Assembly: GCF_024622975.1 (NCBI RefSeq)
Contig: NZ_JANJZT010000005.1
Span: 1 to 64,000 of the forward strand
Direction of reading: 5' to 3'
DNA: 64,000 bases
From: Blautia caecimuris
GTDB taxonomy: Bacteria; Bacillota; Clostridia; Lachnospirales; Lachnospiraceae
Of this stretch, positions 1-10,350 are shown piece after piece (position 1 is the stretch's first letter; every line of letters begins with the position of its first letter). Under the pieces are notes generated by a model, which was given only the letters and a program-made list of their open reading frames with translations, was not told the origin of the DNA and searched no databases. The position numbers and the translations under genes were made by a program.

Positions 1-251
1 GACTGGTGACAGAAAGTTAAGCAAGTGAGCGTCAACTGATGTGAGCAATCTGGTGACAGCTCATGAAATCACTAACAATAAAAAGTAAAGCATGAGAGCG
101 GGAAGCAGAATAAGTTCTACTCATGTGTTTCTTCGTTTGCATTGACAATGAAGAGAAAATCCCTTAGTTTCAATGAGAAACCTAGGGGATATCGAATGTA
201 TCCCATGAAGAAATATGCTACACTACCGAAAAAGGCATGGAGGACAGTAGA

Positions 252-955
252 ATGGATTATAAAGAGCAAGTAAAAAAGTATCTTGAATATAGTGAGTATA
301 GGAAAGAATTGGATTGGAATACGCTGAAGGCATACAGAATTGATTTTAGACAGTTTTTTGAGTTTACACAGGAAGATATCCCAGAAAAAAGCAAAATAGA
401 AGATTATATAGTGGAATTGCATAAAAACTACAAGCAGAAAACCATAAAACGTAAAATTGCATCAATCAAAGCATATTATAATTATTTGGAAGAGTGCGAA
501 ATTATCGATGATAGTCCGTTTAGAAAAATTAAAGTAAAATTCAAGGAAGCAGCAATTTTACCTAAAATAATCCCGCGTGAAGAAATTGAAACTTTGTTGA
601 ATTATATGCATTCATGTAAGAAGAGAAGTAAGGATAATACTTATAAGTACTGGTTACGGGATATAGCTGTAATAGAAACATTACACCACATATATTCCGA
701 CATACATACGCAACTGTTTTAAAGGAAAATGATATTAGTTTGAAAGCGATATCTGTCTGTATGGGACATAATGGAACAGGGGTTACAAAGGATGTTTATA
801 TCAATCTTCCTGAAGAAATATATGACTGTGAGAAGGTGATTGGCAATTTTATAATAGATATTCTGCCTCAAACAGATTTTGTATTCGACATTCAGATATC
901 TGAGAAAGATTTGCTTGAACTCCTTCCGCAAAAAGTATATAATATGGTGGGTTAA
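252..955 (+). pseudogene. Tyrosine recombinase remnant, catalytic middle deleted
   Basis: Two in-register halves of one integrase are visible. Frame 3 (252 to about 680) gives an N-terminal SAM-like core-binding domain and the start of the catalytic domain, ending at RDIAVIETL. The reading then moves to frame 2, where 686-955 encodes PHIFRHTYATVL, then MGHNGTGVTKDVY and a tail. These are box II (HxxR), the GH motif and the tyrosine nucleophile. What should lie between them, the first catalytic Arg and the beta-hairpin Lys (roughly 100 residues), is missing. Frame 3 stops at 720. The ATG at 252 has GGAGGA seven bases upstream; the ATG at 237 overlaps that site and is less likely. The DNA is much more AT-rich than the genes that follow, as expected for acquired DNA. 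It should not encode an active recombinase. Confidence 0.85.
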
Positions 956-1334
956 CATGCTGTTTCAGAATGTTTTCTGCTGCTTCATATCAAACAATAT
1001 CATATTCTCATATAGGGTGTTAAATGATAGGAAAAGCAGGACAAAATTTTTAAGAATTTAATTATAAAATAGGTGATTTATAGTATCAAATTATGTTATG
1101 CAGTGCTATGTATTTTATGCAAGACCATGAAAATGGTGTATAATTATGCATAGTGCTGCACAGTAGAAAAAAAGTAAATTTGTTACGCAAGGGCAAAAAT
1201 CAGGTGAAAAACAGCATTTTTCATACTGAAAAGCGTCCCTGAAAATCATAAAAAAACAGCTATTTTTCGTGAAAATCGAAAAAGAAAAGAAGATTACTTT
1301 TTTGTATATATTAAACAAAAACGAAAGGAGAAAT
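956..1334. other. Intergenic, AT-rich, contains promoter region for radical SAM operon
   Basis: I see no convincing gene here. The stretch holds an inverted repeat at 1099-1160 around a TATAAT element, described separately, then an A/T-rich leader of about 170 bases up to the AAAGGAGA ribosome binding site of the radical SAM gene. Confidence 0.5.
1099..1160 (+). promoter_or_regulatory. Inverted repeat around a putative promoter
   Basis: TGCAGTGCTATG (1099-1110) can pair along all 12 positions with CATAGTGCTGCA (1149-1160), two of the pairs being G-U. The 38-base interval holds a perfect TATAAT at 1139-1144. No good -35 box lies 16-18 bases upstream, so an activator or another upstream element may be needed. 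It is the best promoter candidate for the operon starting at 1335. Confidence 0.4.
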
Positions 1335-3203
1335 ATGAGAAAACTAGCTTTAAATGATGAAATATTACTAAAAATCGAGAAGCCGGCCCGGTATATCGGG
1401 AACGAAGTGAACTCGGTGATGAAAGACAAGAATGAGGTGGATATCCGTTTCGCTATGTGCTTTCCGGACGTTTATGAGATCGGCATGTCCAATCTTGGAA
1501 TGGCTATCCTTTATGATATGTTTAATAAAAGAGAGGACGTATGGTGTGAGCGTCTGTTTTCCCCGTGGACGGATCTGGATAAGATCATGCGGGAGAAGAA
1601 GATACCTCTTTTTGCTCTGGAATCCCAGGAACCGGTGCGTGACTTTGATTTTCTGGGCATTACTCTGGGCTATGAAATGTGTTACACCAATGTTCTGCAG
1701 CTTCTGGATCTTTCTCAGATTCCGTTTCTGGCCAAAGAACGCGGGGAGGAATTCCCTCTTGTGATCGGAGGAGGCGCCTGCGCCTATAATCCGGAGCCGC
1801 TGGCAGAGTTCTTTGATCTTTTCTATATCGGAGAGGGAGAAACTGCCTATGATGCGCTTTTTGATGCTTATATTGCAAACAAAAAGGCAGGGGGAACAAA
1901 AAAAGATTTTCTTTTAAAAGCAGCGCAGATTCCGGGAATTTATGTGCCTGCTTTCTATGATGTAACCTATCAGGAGGACGGCACCATTGCGTCCTTTACG
2001 CCAAATCAGCCGGAAGCTCCTTCTAAGGTAGAAAAGCAGCTGGTTATGGATATGGACAGGGACTATAATTTTCTGGAAGCGCCTGTGGTTCCTTTTATTA
2101 AAGCAACCCAGGATCGTGTGACTCTGGAGATTCAGAGAGGATGCATCCGGGGCTGCCGTTTCTGCCAGGCCGGGATGATATACCGTCCTACAAGGGAAAG
2201 GGATATTGAGGATCTGAAGGAAGCTGCCCGGATCATGTTAAAAAATACCGGGCATGAGGAAATTTCCTTAAGCTCCTTAAGCTCCAGTGACTACAGTGAA
2301 CTGAAGGAACTTGTAAACTTCCTGATCGATGAGTTCCGGGATAAGGCAGTAAATATTTCCCTTCCGTCTCTGCGTATTGACGCATTTGCGCTGGACGTTA
2401 TGAGCAAGGTACAGGACGTAAAGAAAAGCAGCCTTACCTTTGCGCCGGAGGCCGGTTCCCAGCGTCTCCGCAATGTGATCAACAAGGGACTTACAGAGGA
2501 AGATATCCTTCACGGGGCCGGACAGGCCTTTGAAGGCGGATGGAACCGCGTAAAGCTCTACTTTATGCTGGGACTTCCCACAGAAACCGAAGAGGATATG
2601 AAGGGGATCGCCCACCTTGCGGAAAAAATCGCAGAACGTTACTACGAGATTCCAAAGGATAAGCGAAACGGTAAAGTGCAGATCAATGTGAGCACCTCCT
2701 TCTTTGTGCCAAAGCCTTTTACACCGTTCCAGTGGGCGCCTATGTTCAGGGAAGAGGAATTTATTGAAAAAGCCAAAATCGTAAAAAATGAAATCCGTTC
2801 TCAGTTAAATCAGCGCAGCATCAGGTACAGCTGGCATGAACCGGATGTTACGGTTCTGGAAGGTTTCCTGGCAAGAGGCGACAGAAGAAGCTCCAAAGTA
2901 ATCCTGAAAGCTTATGAAAAAGGAGCTCTCTACGATGCCTGGTCTGAAAGCTTCCGATATGACATCTGGAAGGAAGCTTTTGCAGAAACCGGCGTTGACA
3001 TGGAGTTTTATACTCTTCGTGAGCGGGATACAGATGAGATCCTTCCCTGGGATTTTATTGACGCAGGCGTAAGCAAAGAATTTCTGATCCGCGAATGGAA
3101 ACAGGCAAAGGCGGAGACAGTGACCCCTAACTGCCGTCAGAGATGTTCCGGATGCGGGGCGAAAAGATATGGAGGAGGTGTGTGCCATGAAGGTCAGAAT
3201 TAA
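1335..3203 (+). CDS. TIGR03960 family B12-binding-domain radical SAM protein
   Basis: 622 residues, the usual length for the TIGR03960 family. The N-terminal half has a Rossmann-like cobalamin-type fold (YEIGMSNLGM, then GGGACAYNPEPLAEFFD with an IGEGE motif). The radical SAM core carries GCIRGCRFC, a CxxxCxxC cluster ligand set at about residues 270-277. A second cysteine group, CRQRCSGCG, ends the protein. The start is the ATG at 1335 with AAAGGAGA directly upstream; an in-frame codon at 1269 lacks a ribosome binding site. The substrate is not established for this family. Genes of this family are typically followed by the TIGR03936 partner, as here, which suggests the two act together, possibly on RNA or ribosome maturation given the neighbouring genes. 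Confidence 0.9.
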   Translation: MRKLALNDEILLKIEKPARYIGNEVNSVMKDKNEVDIRFAMCFPDVYEIGMSNLGMAILYDMFNKREDVWCERLFSPWTDLDKIMREKKIPLFALESQEPVRDFDFLGITLGYEMCYTNVLQLLDLSQIPFLAKERGEEFPLVIGGGACAYNPEPLAEFFDLFYIGEGETAYDALFDAYIANKKAGGTKKDFLLKAAQIPGIYVPAFYDVTYQEDGTIASFTPNQPEAPSKVEKQLVMDMDRDYNFLEAPVVPFIKATQDRVTLEIQRGCIRGCRFCQAGMIYRPTRERDIEDLKEAARIMLKNTGHEEISLSSLSSSDYSELKELVNFLIDEFRDKAVNISLPSLRIDAFALDVMSKVQDVKKSSLTFAPEAGSQRLRNVINKGLTEEDILHGAGQAFEGGWNRVKLYFMLGLPTETEEDMKGIAHLAEKIAERYYEIPKDKRNGKVQINVSTSFFVPKPFTPFQWAPMFREEEFIEKAKIVKNEIRSQLNQRSIRYSWHEPDVTVLEGFLARGDRRSSKVILKAYEKGALYDAWSESFRYDIWKEAFAETGVDMEFYTLRERDTDEILPWDFIDAGVSKEFLIREWKQAKAETVTPNCRQRCSGCGAKRYGGGVCHEGQN

Positions 3204-3894
3204 ATTTACAAAAACAGGAGCAATGAAGTTTGTGGGCCATCTGGATACCATGCGCTACTTCCAGAAAGCCATCCGCAGAGCAGAGCTTCCGGTGGCATTT
3301 TCCGGAGGCTACAGTCCTCATATGATCATGTCATTTGCAGCTCCTCTTGGTGTGGGAACCACAAGTATGGGAGAATACTTTGATATGGAGCTTACGGAAA
3401 AAGTTCCTACAGCAGAAATTGAAGATCGTCTCAATGCAGTTATGGTGGAGGGCATTACAATCAGCTCTGCAAGACAGGTAGAGGACGGCAAGGCAAGTAC
3501 TGCTATGGCTCTTGTGGCTGCCGCAGATTATTTTGTTGCTTTCCGGCCGGGAAAAGAACCCTGCGGGAACTGGCAGGAGAAGCTGGCGGATTTTCTTGCA
3601 CAGAAGGAGATCACAGTAACCAAAAAGACAAAGCGCAGCGAAAAAACTGTGGACATCCGTCCGTTTATTTATCAGATGGAGGCCTGTGACAGCGGCGTAT
3701 TCATGCAGCTGGCTTCTGCAAGCTCCAATTACACCAAGCCGGAGCTTGTAATGGATACCTTTGTGCGCTGGCTGGATAAAGAACCGCAGGAGTTTGCCTA
3801 TATGATTGAACGGAGAGAGGTTTACGCGGATGCAGGCGAGGATAAAAATCCCCGTTTCCTTCCGCTGGAAGCCCTGGGAGAAAAAGTTGAGTAA
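3187..3894 (+). CDS. TIGR03936 radical SAM-linked protein (DUF2344)
   Basis: 235-residue protein beginning MKVRIKFTKTGAMKFVGHLD, the signature start of the DUF2344/TIGR03936 family found fused to or beside TIGR03960 radical SAM enzymes. The ATG at 3187 is preceded by GGAGGAGG; an in-frame ATG at 3169 lies inside that site and is rejected. The gene overlaps the end of the radical SAM gene by 17 bases, so the two are translationally coupled. Its role is unknown; it is presumed to be an accessory or substrate-presenting subunit. No membrane segment or catalytic motif is visible. Confidence 0.88.
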   Translation: MKVRIKFTKTGAMKFVGHLDTMRYFQKAIRRAELPVAFSGGYSPHMIMSFAAPLGVGTTSMGEYFDMELTEKVPTAEIEDRLNAVMVEGITISSARQVEDGKASTAMALVAAADYFVAFRPGKEPCGNWQEKLADFLAQKEITVTKKTKRSEKTVDIRPFIYQMEACDSGVFMQLASASSNYTKPELVMDTFVRWLDKEPQEFAYMIERREVYADAGEDKNPRFLPLEALGEKVE

Positions 3895-5113
3895 GCTGAT
3901 CATCACAGAACTGAAGCTTTGGGGCTGCTCCTCCATTGTGTGCGCTGTCGCAGAAAATCAGAAGATCATGGAGCTGAGGCTTGAAGCAGCAGGGAAAAAA
4001 AGTATTCTGAATAACATTTATGTGGGACAGATTGAAAAGATCGCCCAGAATATCCAGGCGGCTTTTGTGCGCTTTGGGGACGGACTTACCGGATATCTGC
4101 CCCTTGTTCCGCCGGAACAGGTGATTTTTACTGCCGGAAGGAAAGGAAATGCCCCGTTAAGGGCAGGAGACGAGCTTCTGGTTCAGGTAAGCAGGGACGC
4201 TATGAAGGGAAAGCTTCCTGCTCTTACCACAAACCTGAACTTTCCGGGAAAATACCTGGTGCTTACAACAGGAAACCGCAAGATCGGATTTTCCGGAAAG
4301 CTTACAAAGGAAGAAAGCAGTCTTCTGAATAAATGGCTGGAACCGGAAAGAGAGCGCGGTGACAGAGGCTACGGGCTGATTGCCCGCACCAATGCAGCAG
4401 AGGCCTCCAAGGAGGAATTTCTTCATGAGCTTAGCTGTCTGAAAAAGATTTACGAGAAGGCTGCCATTAACGGACAGAACCGTATCTGCTTCAGCCTTCT
4501 CTATGAGGCGGAGCCTTTTTATGTGGCAGCAGTCCGGGATATATACAGCCGCAATCTGGAAGAAATTATTACGGACATTCCTGGAATCTATGAGAAGCTT
4601 AAGGAATATCTGAAGGACTTTATTCCGGAGGAGGCTGATAAGCTGAGTTTTTATGAAGATAAGCTTTTGCCTCTTCATAAGCTCTACCGGCTGGAACATA
4701 CTCTTGATGAGGTGCAGCAGGAAAAAATATGGCTGAAAAGCGGCGGTTTTCTTGTGATCCAGCAGACAGAGGCCTTTGTTTCCATTGATGTAAACAGCGG
4801 CAAATACACAGGAAAGAAAAAGGCAGAGGAAACCTATCGGAAGATCAATCTTGAAGCGTCTGAGGAAATTGCCCGTCAGATACGGCTTCGCAATCTTTCC
4901 GGAATTATCCTGATTGATTTTATCAATATGCAGAATCCGGATCATCAGGACGAGTTGTTCCATGTGCTTCAGAAATATCTTCGGAAAGATCCTGTAAAGG
5001 CCAGAGCAGTGGATATTACGCCTCTGCATATTCTGGAAATGACCCGAAAAAAGGTAAGAAAGCCTGTGCGGGAAGAAATTTTAGAGATACGGAAGCAGAG
5101 CGAAGAAAAATAA
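3887..5113 (+). CDS. rng: Ribonuclease G/E family endoribonuclease
   Basis: 408 residues. An embedded S1-like RNA-binding segment (NIYVGQIEKI, then AAFVRFGDGLTGYLPL) is followed by the catalytic DNase I-like region with SIDVNSGKYTG and IILIDFINM, which supply the two metal-binding aspartates of RNase E/G. The CxxC zinc-link that follows in the E. coli enzymes is absent; the protein stops soon after ILEMTRKKVRKP. The start is a TTG at 3887, with GGGAG six bases upstream, overlapping the preceding stop by 8 bases. The family cleaves single-stranded RNA 5' ends in rRNA processing and mRNA turnover. Its place in an operon leading into ribosome genes fits that role. Confidence 0.9.
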   Translation: MSKLIITELKLWGCSSIVCAVAENQKIMELRLEAAGKKSILNNIYVGQIEKIAQNIQAAFVRFGDGLTGYLPLVPPEQVIFTAGRKGNAPLRAGDELLVQVSRDAMKGKLPALTTNLNFPGKYLVLTTGNRKIGFSGKLTKEESSLLNKWLEPERERGDRGYGLIARTNAAEASKEEFLHELSCLKKIYEKAAINGQNRICFSLLYEAEPFYVAAVRDIYSRNLEEIITDIPGIYEKLKEYLKDFIPEEADKLSFYEDKLLPLHKLYRLEHTLDEVQQEKIWLKSGGFLVIQQTEAFVSIDVNSGKYTGKKKAEETYRKINLEASEEIARQIRLRNLSGIILIDFINMQNPDHQDELFHVLQKYLRKDPVKARAVDITPLHILEMTRKKVRKPVREEILEIRKQSEEK

Positions 5114-5188
5114 ATTTTCTGTAAAAACAGGAGATAACGCAGATTAAGGCCTACAGGGGATAGAAACGGAGGCAGAGGAGGGATTTTT

Positions 5189-6298
5189 ATGTATCTGGGG
5201 TATGCTTTAAGAAAAATGGCACGGGAACTTGGACTGGAAGTAAAAGATGGTGTTGTCTGTGGCATTTTTAAGAGATATGCGGTCAGCATGTGGGAGGGAC
5301 TGAGTGGCACCAAAACCTTCAGTATTTCAGCAAAATTTGATGATAAGCTATACGAAAAGCTGGATAAAGATTTCAGTGAGCTGGAATATAAGTATCAGAG
5401 ATTACTTTATATCAGATTTATGGATGATACTCTGACAGCTGAATTTTCTGATAATCCGGGAACCATGAAGCAGTTTCGAAATTGCTTTTTTGATGTTCTT
5501 TCTATTTTAGACCAGTATGATATCCCGGATGCAGATATCTGTCCTAAATGCGGACTTCCCATGTATGGACAGGGCGTATGGTCCATGTGTGAGATCATAG
5601 GAAGTAAAATCTGCCTGTATGCTCATGAACATTGTGCGGCAGCTATGGAACGGGAAGTAAACAGACAGCTGGAAATAGGGAAACGAACCCCTGTCTCAAA
5701 GGAGCAGTTTATTAAGGACATCAAAGAGGCTTATCCGGAAGAATCCATTAAAGAAATTGAAAAAGCGTACAAAGAAATAGAAGCAGAGCAAAACCCGGGA
5801 AAAAGATATCTTCCCGGATGGATCGGCGCTCTGGGCGGGTGCATCCTTAGCGCTATTCTTTTTGTTGTACTGTGTTTGATGGACAGCGGTTCCCACTATA
5901 GCAGAGGCGGAGGACTGAGCCTGGTAGCCTGCTGTGGCGGATTTATTATAAAAAAAGGATATGATCTGACAAAGGATACTTATGGGAAAAAGCGTTGCTT
6001 TACAATTATTATTATGACTGTGCTTTATGTTTTTCTGGGAGTTTTGGGAATTGCTGTTGTTCAGGAAGCAATGGCAATGAACCAGTTCAATACAGTTCCG
6101 GAGGGAATATCTATTGTGGAAGAATGCCGGCTATATATACATTCCGGAATACGATCAGTGTTATTGGATAAAGGACGCTTTCTGATCGGGCTGATTATCT
6201 TTACATCTGTTTCCCTGTTTATTATTATTGTGGATTTGTATAATGACGGAGACAGAGATGAGCGCATGCGCCGCAAACGCCTTCAGAAAAGGAAATAA
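5189..6298 (+). CDS. Unknown membrane protein with CxxC zinc-finger-like motif
   Basis: 369 residues; I do not recognise a family. Residues 1-115 are soluble. A cysteine-rich patch at about 118-150 (CPKCG, then a Cys near 134, and AHEHC near 145-149) looks like a small zinc site. A charged, probably coiled helix rich in Glu and Lys covers about 165-200. Three or four membrane segments follow, near 208-232, 240-256, 270-292 and 332-351, and the tail is strongly basic (RRKRLQKRK). The ribosome binding site is GAGGAGGG before the ATG. It lies between rng and the rplU promoter with no clear terminator on either side. It could be a lineage-specific envelope or signalling protein; no function is inferred. 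Confidence 0.75.
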   Translation: MYLGYALRKMARELGLEVKDGVVCGIFKRYAVSMWEGLSGTKTFSISAKFDDKLYEKLDKDFSELEYKYQRLLYIRFMDDTLTAEFSDNPGTMKQFRNCFFDVLSILDQYDIPDADICPKCGLPMYGQGVWSMCEIIGSKICLYAHEHCAAAMEREVNRQLEIGKRTPVSKEQFIKDIKEAYPEESIKEIEKAYKEIEAEQNPGKRYLPGWIGALGGCILSAILFVVLCLMDSGSHYSRGGGLSLVACCGGFIIKKGYDLTKDTYGKKRCFTIIIMTVLYVFLGVLGIAVVQEAMAMNQFNTVPEGISIVEECRLYIHSGIRSVLLDKGRFLIGLIIFTSVSLFIIIVDLYNDGDRDERMRRKRLQKRK

Positions 6299-6338
6299 GT
6301 TTACTGCCTAAAAAATTAAAAAAATTTCATTACATATC

Positions 6339-6367
6339 TTGACGAATGAAAATAACCGTGCTATCAT
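6339..6367 (+). promoter_or_regulatory. Sigma-A type promoter of rplU operon
   Basis: TTGACG at 6339-6344 and TATCAT at 6362-6367 are separated by exactly 17 bases, a near-consensus housekeeping promoter. It sits about 90 bases before the rplU start, leaving room for the L21 leader. Confidence 0.75.
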
Positions 6368-6457
6368 ACAAAGGATGCCGCACAAAGAGGTTGAAGCGGC
6401 GGGATTTTGTGCCTGCCCACCATATTTGGCGAGTAAATTTTACAGGAGGTGCCACAG
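6368..6457 (+). promoter_or_regulatory. Ribosomal protein L21 leader RNA
   Basis: The transcribed leader carries the features of the Firmicute L21 leader: GCACAAAGAGGTTGAAG, then GGCGGGATTTTGTGCC forming a stem with the first part, a CCACC block, TGGCGAG, and ACAGGAGGTGCC at the ribosome binding site. Such leaders let L21 bind its own mRNA and repress translation. Identification rests on resemblance to the known family, not on a covariance search. Confidence 0.8.
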
Positions 6458-6763
6458 ATGTACGCAATTATTGCAACAGGTGGTAAACAGTACAAAGTTG
6501 CCGAGGGCGACGTAATCAGAGTTGAAAAACTCGGTGTTGAAGCTGGTGAAACCGTAACTTTCGATAACGTGATCGCAGTCAGCAATGACGGATTAAAGGT
6601 TGGAGAAGACGTAAAAGATGCCAGTGTTACCGCTTCTGTAGTTGAGAACGGAAAGGCTAAAAAAGTCATCGTTTACAAGTACAAGAGAAAAACTGGATAT
6701 CACAAGAAAAACGGTCACAGACAGCAGTTCACTAAAGTGAAAATCGAAAAGATCAACGCTTAA
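6458..6763 (+). CDS. rplU: 50S ribosomal protein L21
   Basis: 101 residues beginning [14 protein letters not shown] and ending with the [14 protein letters not shown] segment typical of bL21. The ATG at 6458 has AGGAGG eight bases upstream. First gene of the rplU-prp-rpmA operon, controlled by the promoter and leader just upstream. bL21 binds 23S rRNA in the large subunit. Confidence 0.97.
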   Translation: MYAIIATGGKQYKVAEGDVIRVEKLGVEAGETVTFDNVIAVSNDGLKVGEDVKDASVTASVVENGKAKKVIVYKYKRKTGYHKKNGHRQQFTKVKIEKINA

Positions 6764-6775
6764 TCTGGTGTTTGT

Positions 6776-7096
6776 ATGATTACAGTGACAGTCACGAAGA
6801 AGAACAATTCCTATACAGAGTTTACTTCAAAGGGGCATGCCGGTTATGCCGAGGAAGGGCAGGACATTATCTGTGCTGCAGTTTCCGTTCTGGTGATCAA
6901 TACCGTAAATTCTCTTGAGACTCTGACCCACGATCAGATTTCCGTAAAAGAAAAGGACGGTTATGTTTCTTTTACTTTTACAGAGTCTGTATCAGAAGGA
7001 GGAACCCTTCTTATGGATTCCCTTGTTCTCGGACTGACAGAAATTGAGCATAGCTATTCAAAACGATATTTAAAAGTAAAAGTCAGGGAGGTGTAA
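6776..7096 (+). CDS. prp: Ribosomal-processing cysteine protease Prp
   Basis: 106 residues. The segment [18 protein letters not shown] holds the catalytic His and Cys of the Prp (YsxB, DUF464) family. Prp removes the N-terminal extension of L27 in Firmicutes, and the next gene encodes an L27 with exactly such an extension. The gene lies 12 bases after rplU and 4 bases before rpmA, so the protease is made with its substrate. No strong Shine-Dalgarno is seen, so translation is probably coupled to rplU. Confidence 0.93.
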   Translation: MITVTVTKKNNSYTEFTSKGHAGYAEEGQDIICAAVSVLVINTVNSLETLTHDQISVKEKDGYVSFTFTESVSEGGTLLMDSLVLGLTEIEHSYSKRYLKVKVREV

Positions 7097-7100
7097 CGAC

Positions 7101-7388
7101 ATGATGAAAATGAACCTTCAGTTATTCGCACATAAAAAAGGTGTTGGTTCTACAAAGAACGGCCGTGATTCTGAGTCCAAGAGACTTGGTGCCAAAAGAG
7201 CAGACGGACAGTTTGTAAAAGCTGGTAACATCCTTTACAGACAGCGTGGAACTAAGATTCACCCAGGCGTGAACGTAGGCTGCGGTAAAGACTATACATT
7301 ATTTGCACTGACAGATGGTGTTGTAAGATTCACCAGAAAAGGACGCGATAAGAAACAGGTTTCTATCGTTCCGGTAGAGGCAGAATAA
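7101..7388 (+). CDS. rpmA: 50S ribosomal protein L27 with cleavable N-terminal extension
   Basis: 95 residues, starting [20 protein letters not shown]. The [10 protein letters not shown] junction matches the Prp cleavage site of Firmicute bL27, so the mature protein should begin at AHKKG. The mature N-terminus reaches into the peptidyl transferase centre. GGGAGG lies upstream with suitable spacing for the ATG at 7101; the ATG at 7110 is an alternative. Confidence 0.96.
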   Translation: MMKMNLQLFAHKKGVGSTKNGRDSESKRLGAKRADGQFVKAGNILYRQRGTKIHPGVNVGCGKDYTLFALTDGVVRFTRKGRDKKQVSIVPVEAE

Positions 7389-7400
7389 TCAGTTTGGCGT

Positions 7401-8752
<1,352 letters not shown>

Positions 8753-8781
8753 GTGATATTTTAGAAAGGCTGGTTACAGTT

Positions 8782-9072
8782 ATGACAAGTAAACAGAGAG
8801 CTTATCTGAAAAGCCTGGCAATGAAAATGGATCCGGTCCTTCAGCTTGGCAAGGGAAGTGTCACACCGGAGAATACAGCTTCTGTGGATGAGGCGCTGGC
8901 AGCCAGGGAGCTGATCAAGATCAGTGTTCTTCAGAACTGTCTGGATGATCCCCGCCAGATGGCGGAGGTTCTTGCAGAAAGAACACATTCCCAGGTTGTT
9001 CAGGTGATCGGACGTAAGATCGTACTTTACCGGGAAGGAAAAAAAGACAAGAAAAAAATCATTCTGCCATAA
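8782..9072 (+). CDS. yhbY: YhbY-family RNA-binding protein
   Basis: 96 residues beginning MTSKQRAYLKSLA and containing VLQLGKGSVT, the CRS1/YhbY (CRM) RNA-binding fold related to KH domains. The family binds pre-50S particles. Located 29 bases after obgE in the same operon. The basic C-terminus (GKKDKKKIILP) is typical. Confidence 0.93.
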   Translation: MTSKQRAYLKSLAMKMDPVLQLGKGSVTPENTASVDEALAARELIKISVLQNCLDDPRQMAEVLAERTHSQVVQVIGRKIVLYREGKKDKKKIILP

Positions 9073-9088
9073 TACAGGAGGAATGAAT

Positions 9089-9736
9089 ATGGCTTCACAT
9101 CGAAAAAAAATAGGAATCATGGGAGGAACCTTTGATCCTGTTCACGTAGGCCATCTGATTCTCGGAGAAAAAGCATATGAGCAGCTGGGTCTTGACCGTG
9201 TATGGTTCATGCCAAGCGGAAACCCTCCGCACAAAAGAAACCGTCAGGGCAGAGCAAGCAATGAAGAGAGGATTTCCATGGTGCAGAAAGCCATTGAGGG
9301 AAATCCTCATTTTGAACTTTCGCTGATAGAAATGAACGAAGACGGGTATACTTATACCTATCGTACTCTGGAGCGGCTGAAACAGGAAAATCCGGACACA
9401 GATTATTATTTTATTATCGGAGCAGACTCACTTTATGATTTTGCCACCTGGAAGGAGCCTGCCCGGATCTGCCGGGCCTGTACCATTGTGGTCGCTGCCA
9501 GAAATCATGTTCCCACTCTCAGTCTGGATCAGGAGATGACATATCTTTCTCATCAGTACGGGGGATGCTTTATCCGGCTGGATACGCTGAATATTGATAT
9601 TTCCAGTCAGCTGATCCGGCAGTGGATCCAGGAAGGAAAAAGTCTTCGCTATTATGTTCCGGATCCGGTGGTTTCTTATATCCGTGAACATCATATTTAT
9701 CTTGCGCCAAAAGGAGAACCTGAATACAATGGCTGA
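9089..9736 (+). CDS. nadD: Nicotinate-nucleotide adenylyltransferase
   Basis: 215 residues. GIMGGTFDPVHVGHL is the nucleotidyltransferase signature with the TFDPxHxGH motif, and ISSQLIR near the C-terminus is the second adenylate-binding motif. It makes NaAD from nicotinate mononucleotide and ATP in NAD synthesis. Two ATGs are possible: 9089 has AGGAGG seven bases upstream, whereas 9083 is only one base from it, so 9089 is chosen. Confidence 0.95.
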   Translation: MASHRKKIGIMGGTFDPVHVGHLILGEKAYEQLGLDRVWFMPSGNPPHKRNRQGRASNEERISMVQKAIEGNPHFELSLIEMNEDGYTYTYRTLERLKQENPDTDYYFIIGADSLYDFATWKEPARICRACTIVVAARNHVPTLSLDQEMTYLSHQYGGCFIRLDTLNIDISSQLIRQWIQEGKSLRYYVPDPVVSYIREHHIYLAPKGEPEYNG

Positions 9737-10322
9737 ATACGATTTTATAAAAATACAGAAAAAACTTTCAAAATATCTGGATGAGAACAGATTTCATCAT
9801 ACCCTTGGCGTTATGTATACCTGTGCAGCTCTGGCAATGGCTCATGACTGCCCCATAGCGGATGCGCAGCTGGCAGGACTTCTTCATGACTGCGCCAAAT
9901 GTATTCCCAACAAAAAGAAACTGAAAATGTGCGGGGAAAACAAGATTCCGGTAACAGAATTTGAAAAGGAACATCCCTTTCTTCTCCATGCAAAGCTGGG
10001 CGTTTTTGTGGCAAAGGATAAATATGGGATCAGAAAAAAAGAAATTCTTTCTGCTATTGCTTTCCATACAACAGGAAAGCCGGATATGAGTCTTCTGGAA
10101 AAGATTGTTTATATTGCAGATTATATTGAGCCGGGCAGGGACAGGGCGCAAAATCTTCCTGAGATCCGAAAAATTGCCTTTCAGGATCTGGATGAGTGCA
10201 TGTATGTGATCCTGAAAGATACCCTGGATTATCTGGAGGAGACTCCGGGAGAAATTGATTCTGCAACAGAAGATGCGTTTGCTTACTACAAAGATTTACA
10301 TACAAAAAGGCAGGGAAGCTGA
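9729..10322 (+). CDS. yqeK: HD-domain Ap4A hydrolase YqeK
   Basis: 197 residues. RFHHTLGVMYTCAALA and GLLHDCAKC form the HD-domain metal site of YqeK, a symmetrical diadenosine tetraphosphatase, with AIAFHTTG and YIADYIEPGRD as further family motifs. The ATG at 9729 overlaps the nadD stop by 8 bases, so the two are translationally coupled. Confidence 0.93.
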   Translation: MAEYDFIKIQKKLSKYLDENRFHHTLGVMYTCAALAMAHDCPIADAQLAGLLHDCAKCIPNKKKLKMCGENKIPVTEFEKEHPFLLHAKLGVFVAKDKYGIRKKEILSAIAFHTTGKPDMSLLEKIVYIADYIEPGRDRAQNLPEIRKIAFQDLDECMYVILKDTLDYLEETPGEIDSATEDAFAYYKDLHTKRQGS

Positions 10323-10350
10323 TTCTCCTGCCGGAAAGGGGCTTTGATCT

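Noticed and set aside
3-59. Direct repeat CTGGTGACAG at 3-12 and 50-59
   Set aside because: Only two copies at the window edge; without sequence to the left it cannot be called a tandem repeat or attachment site.
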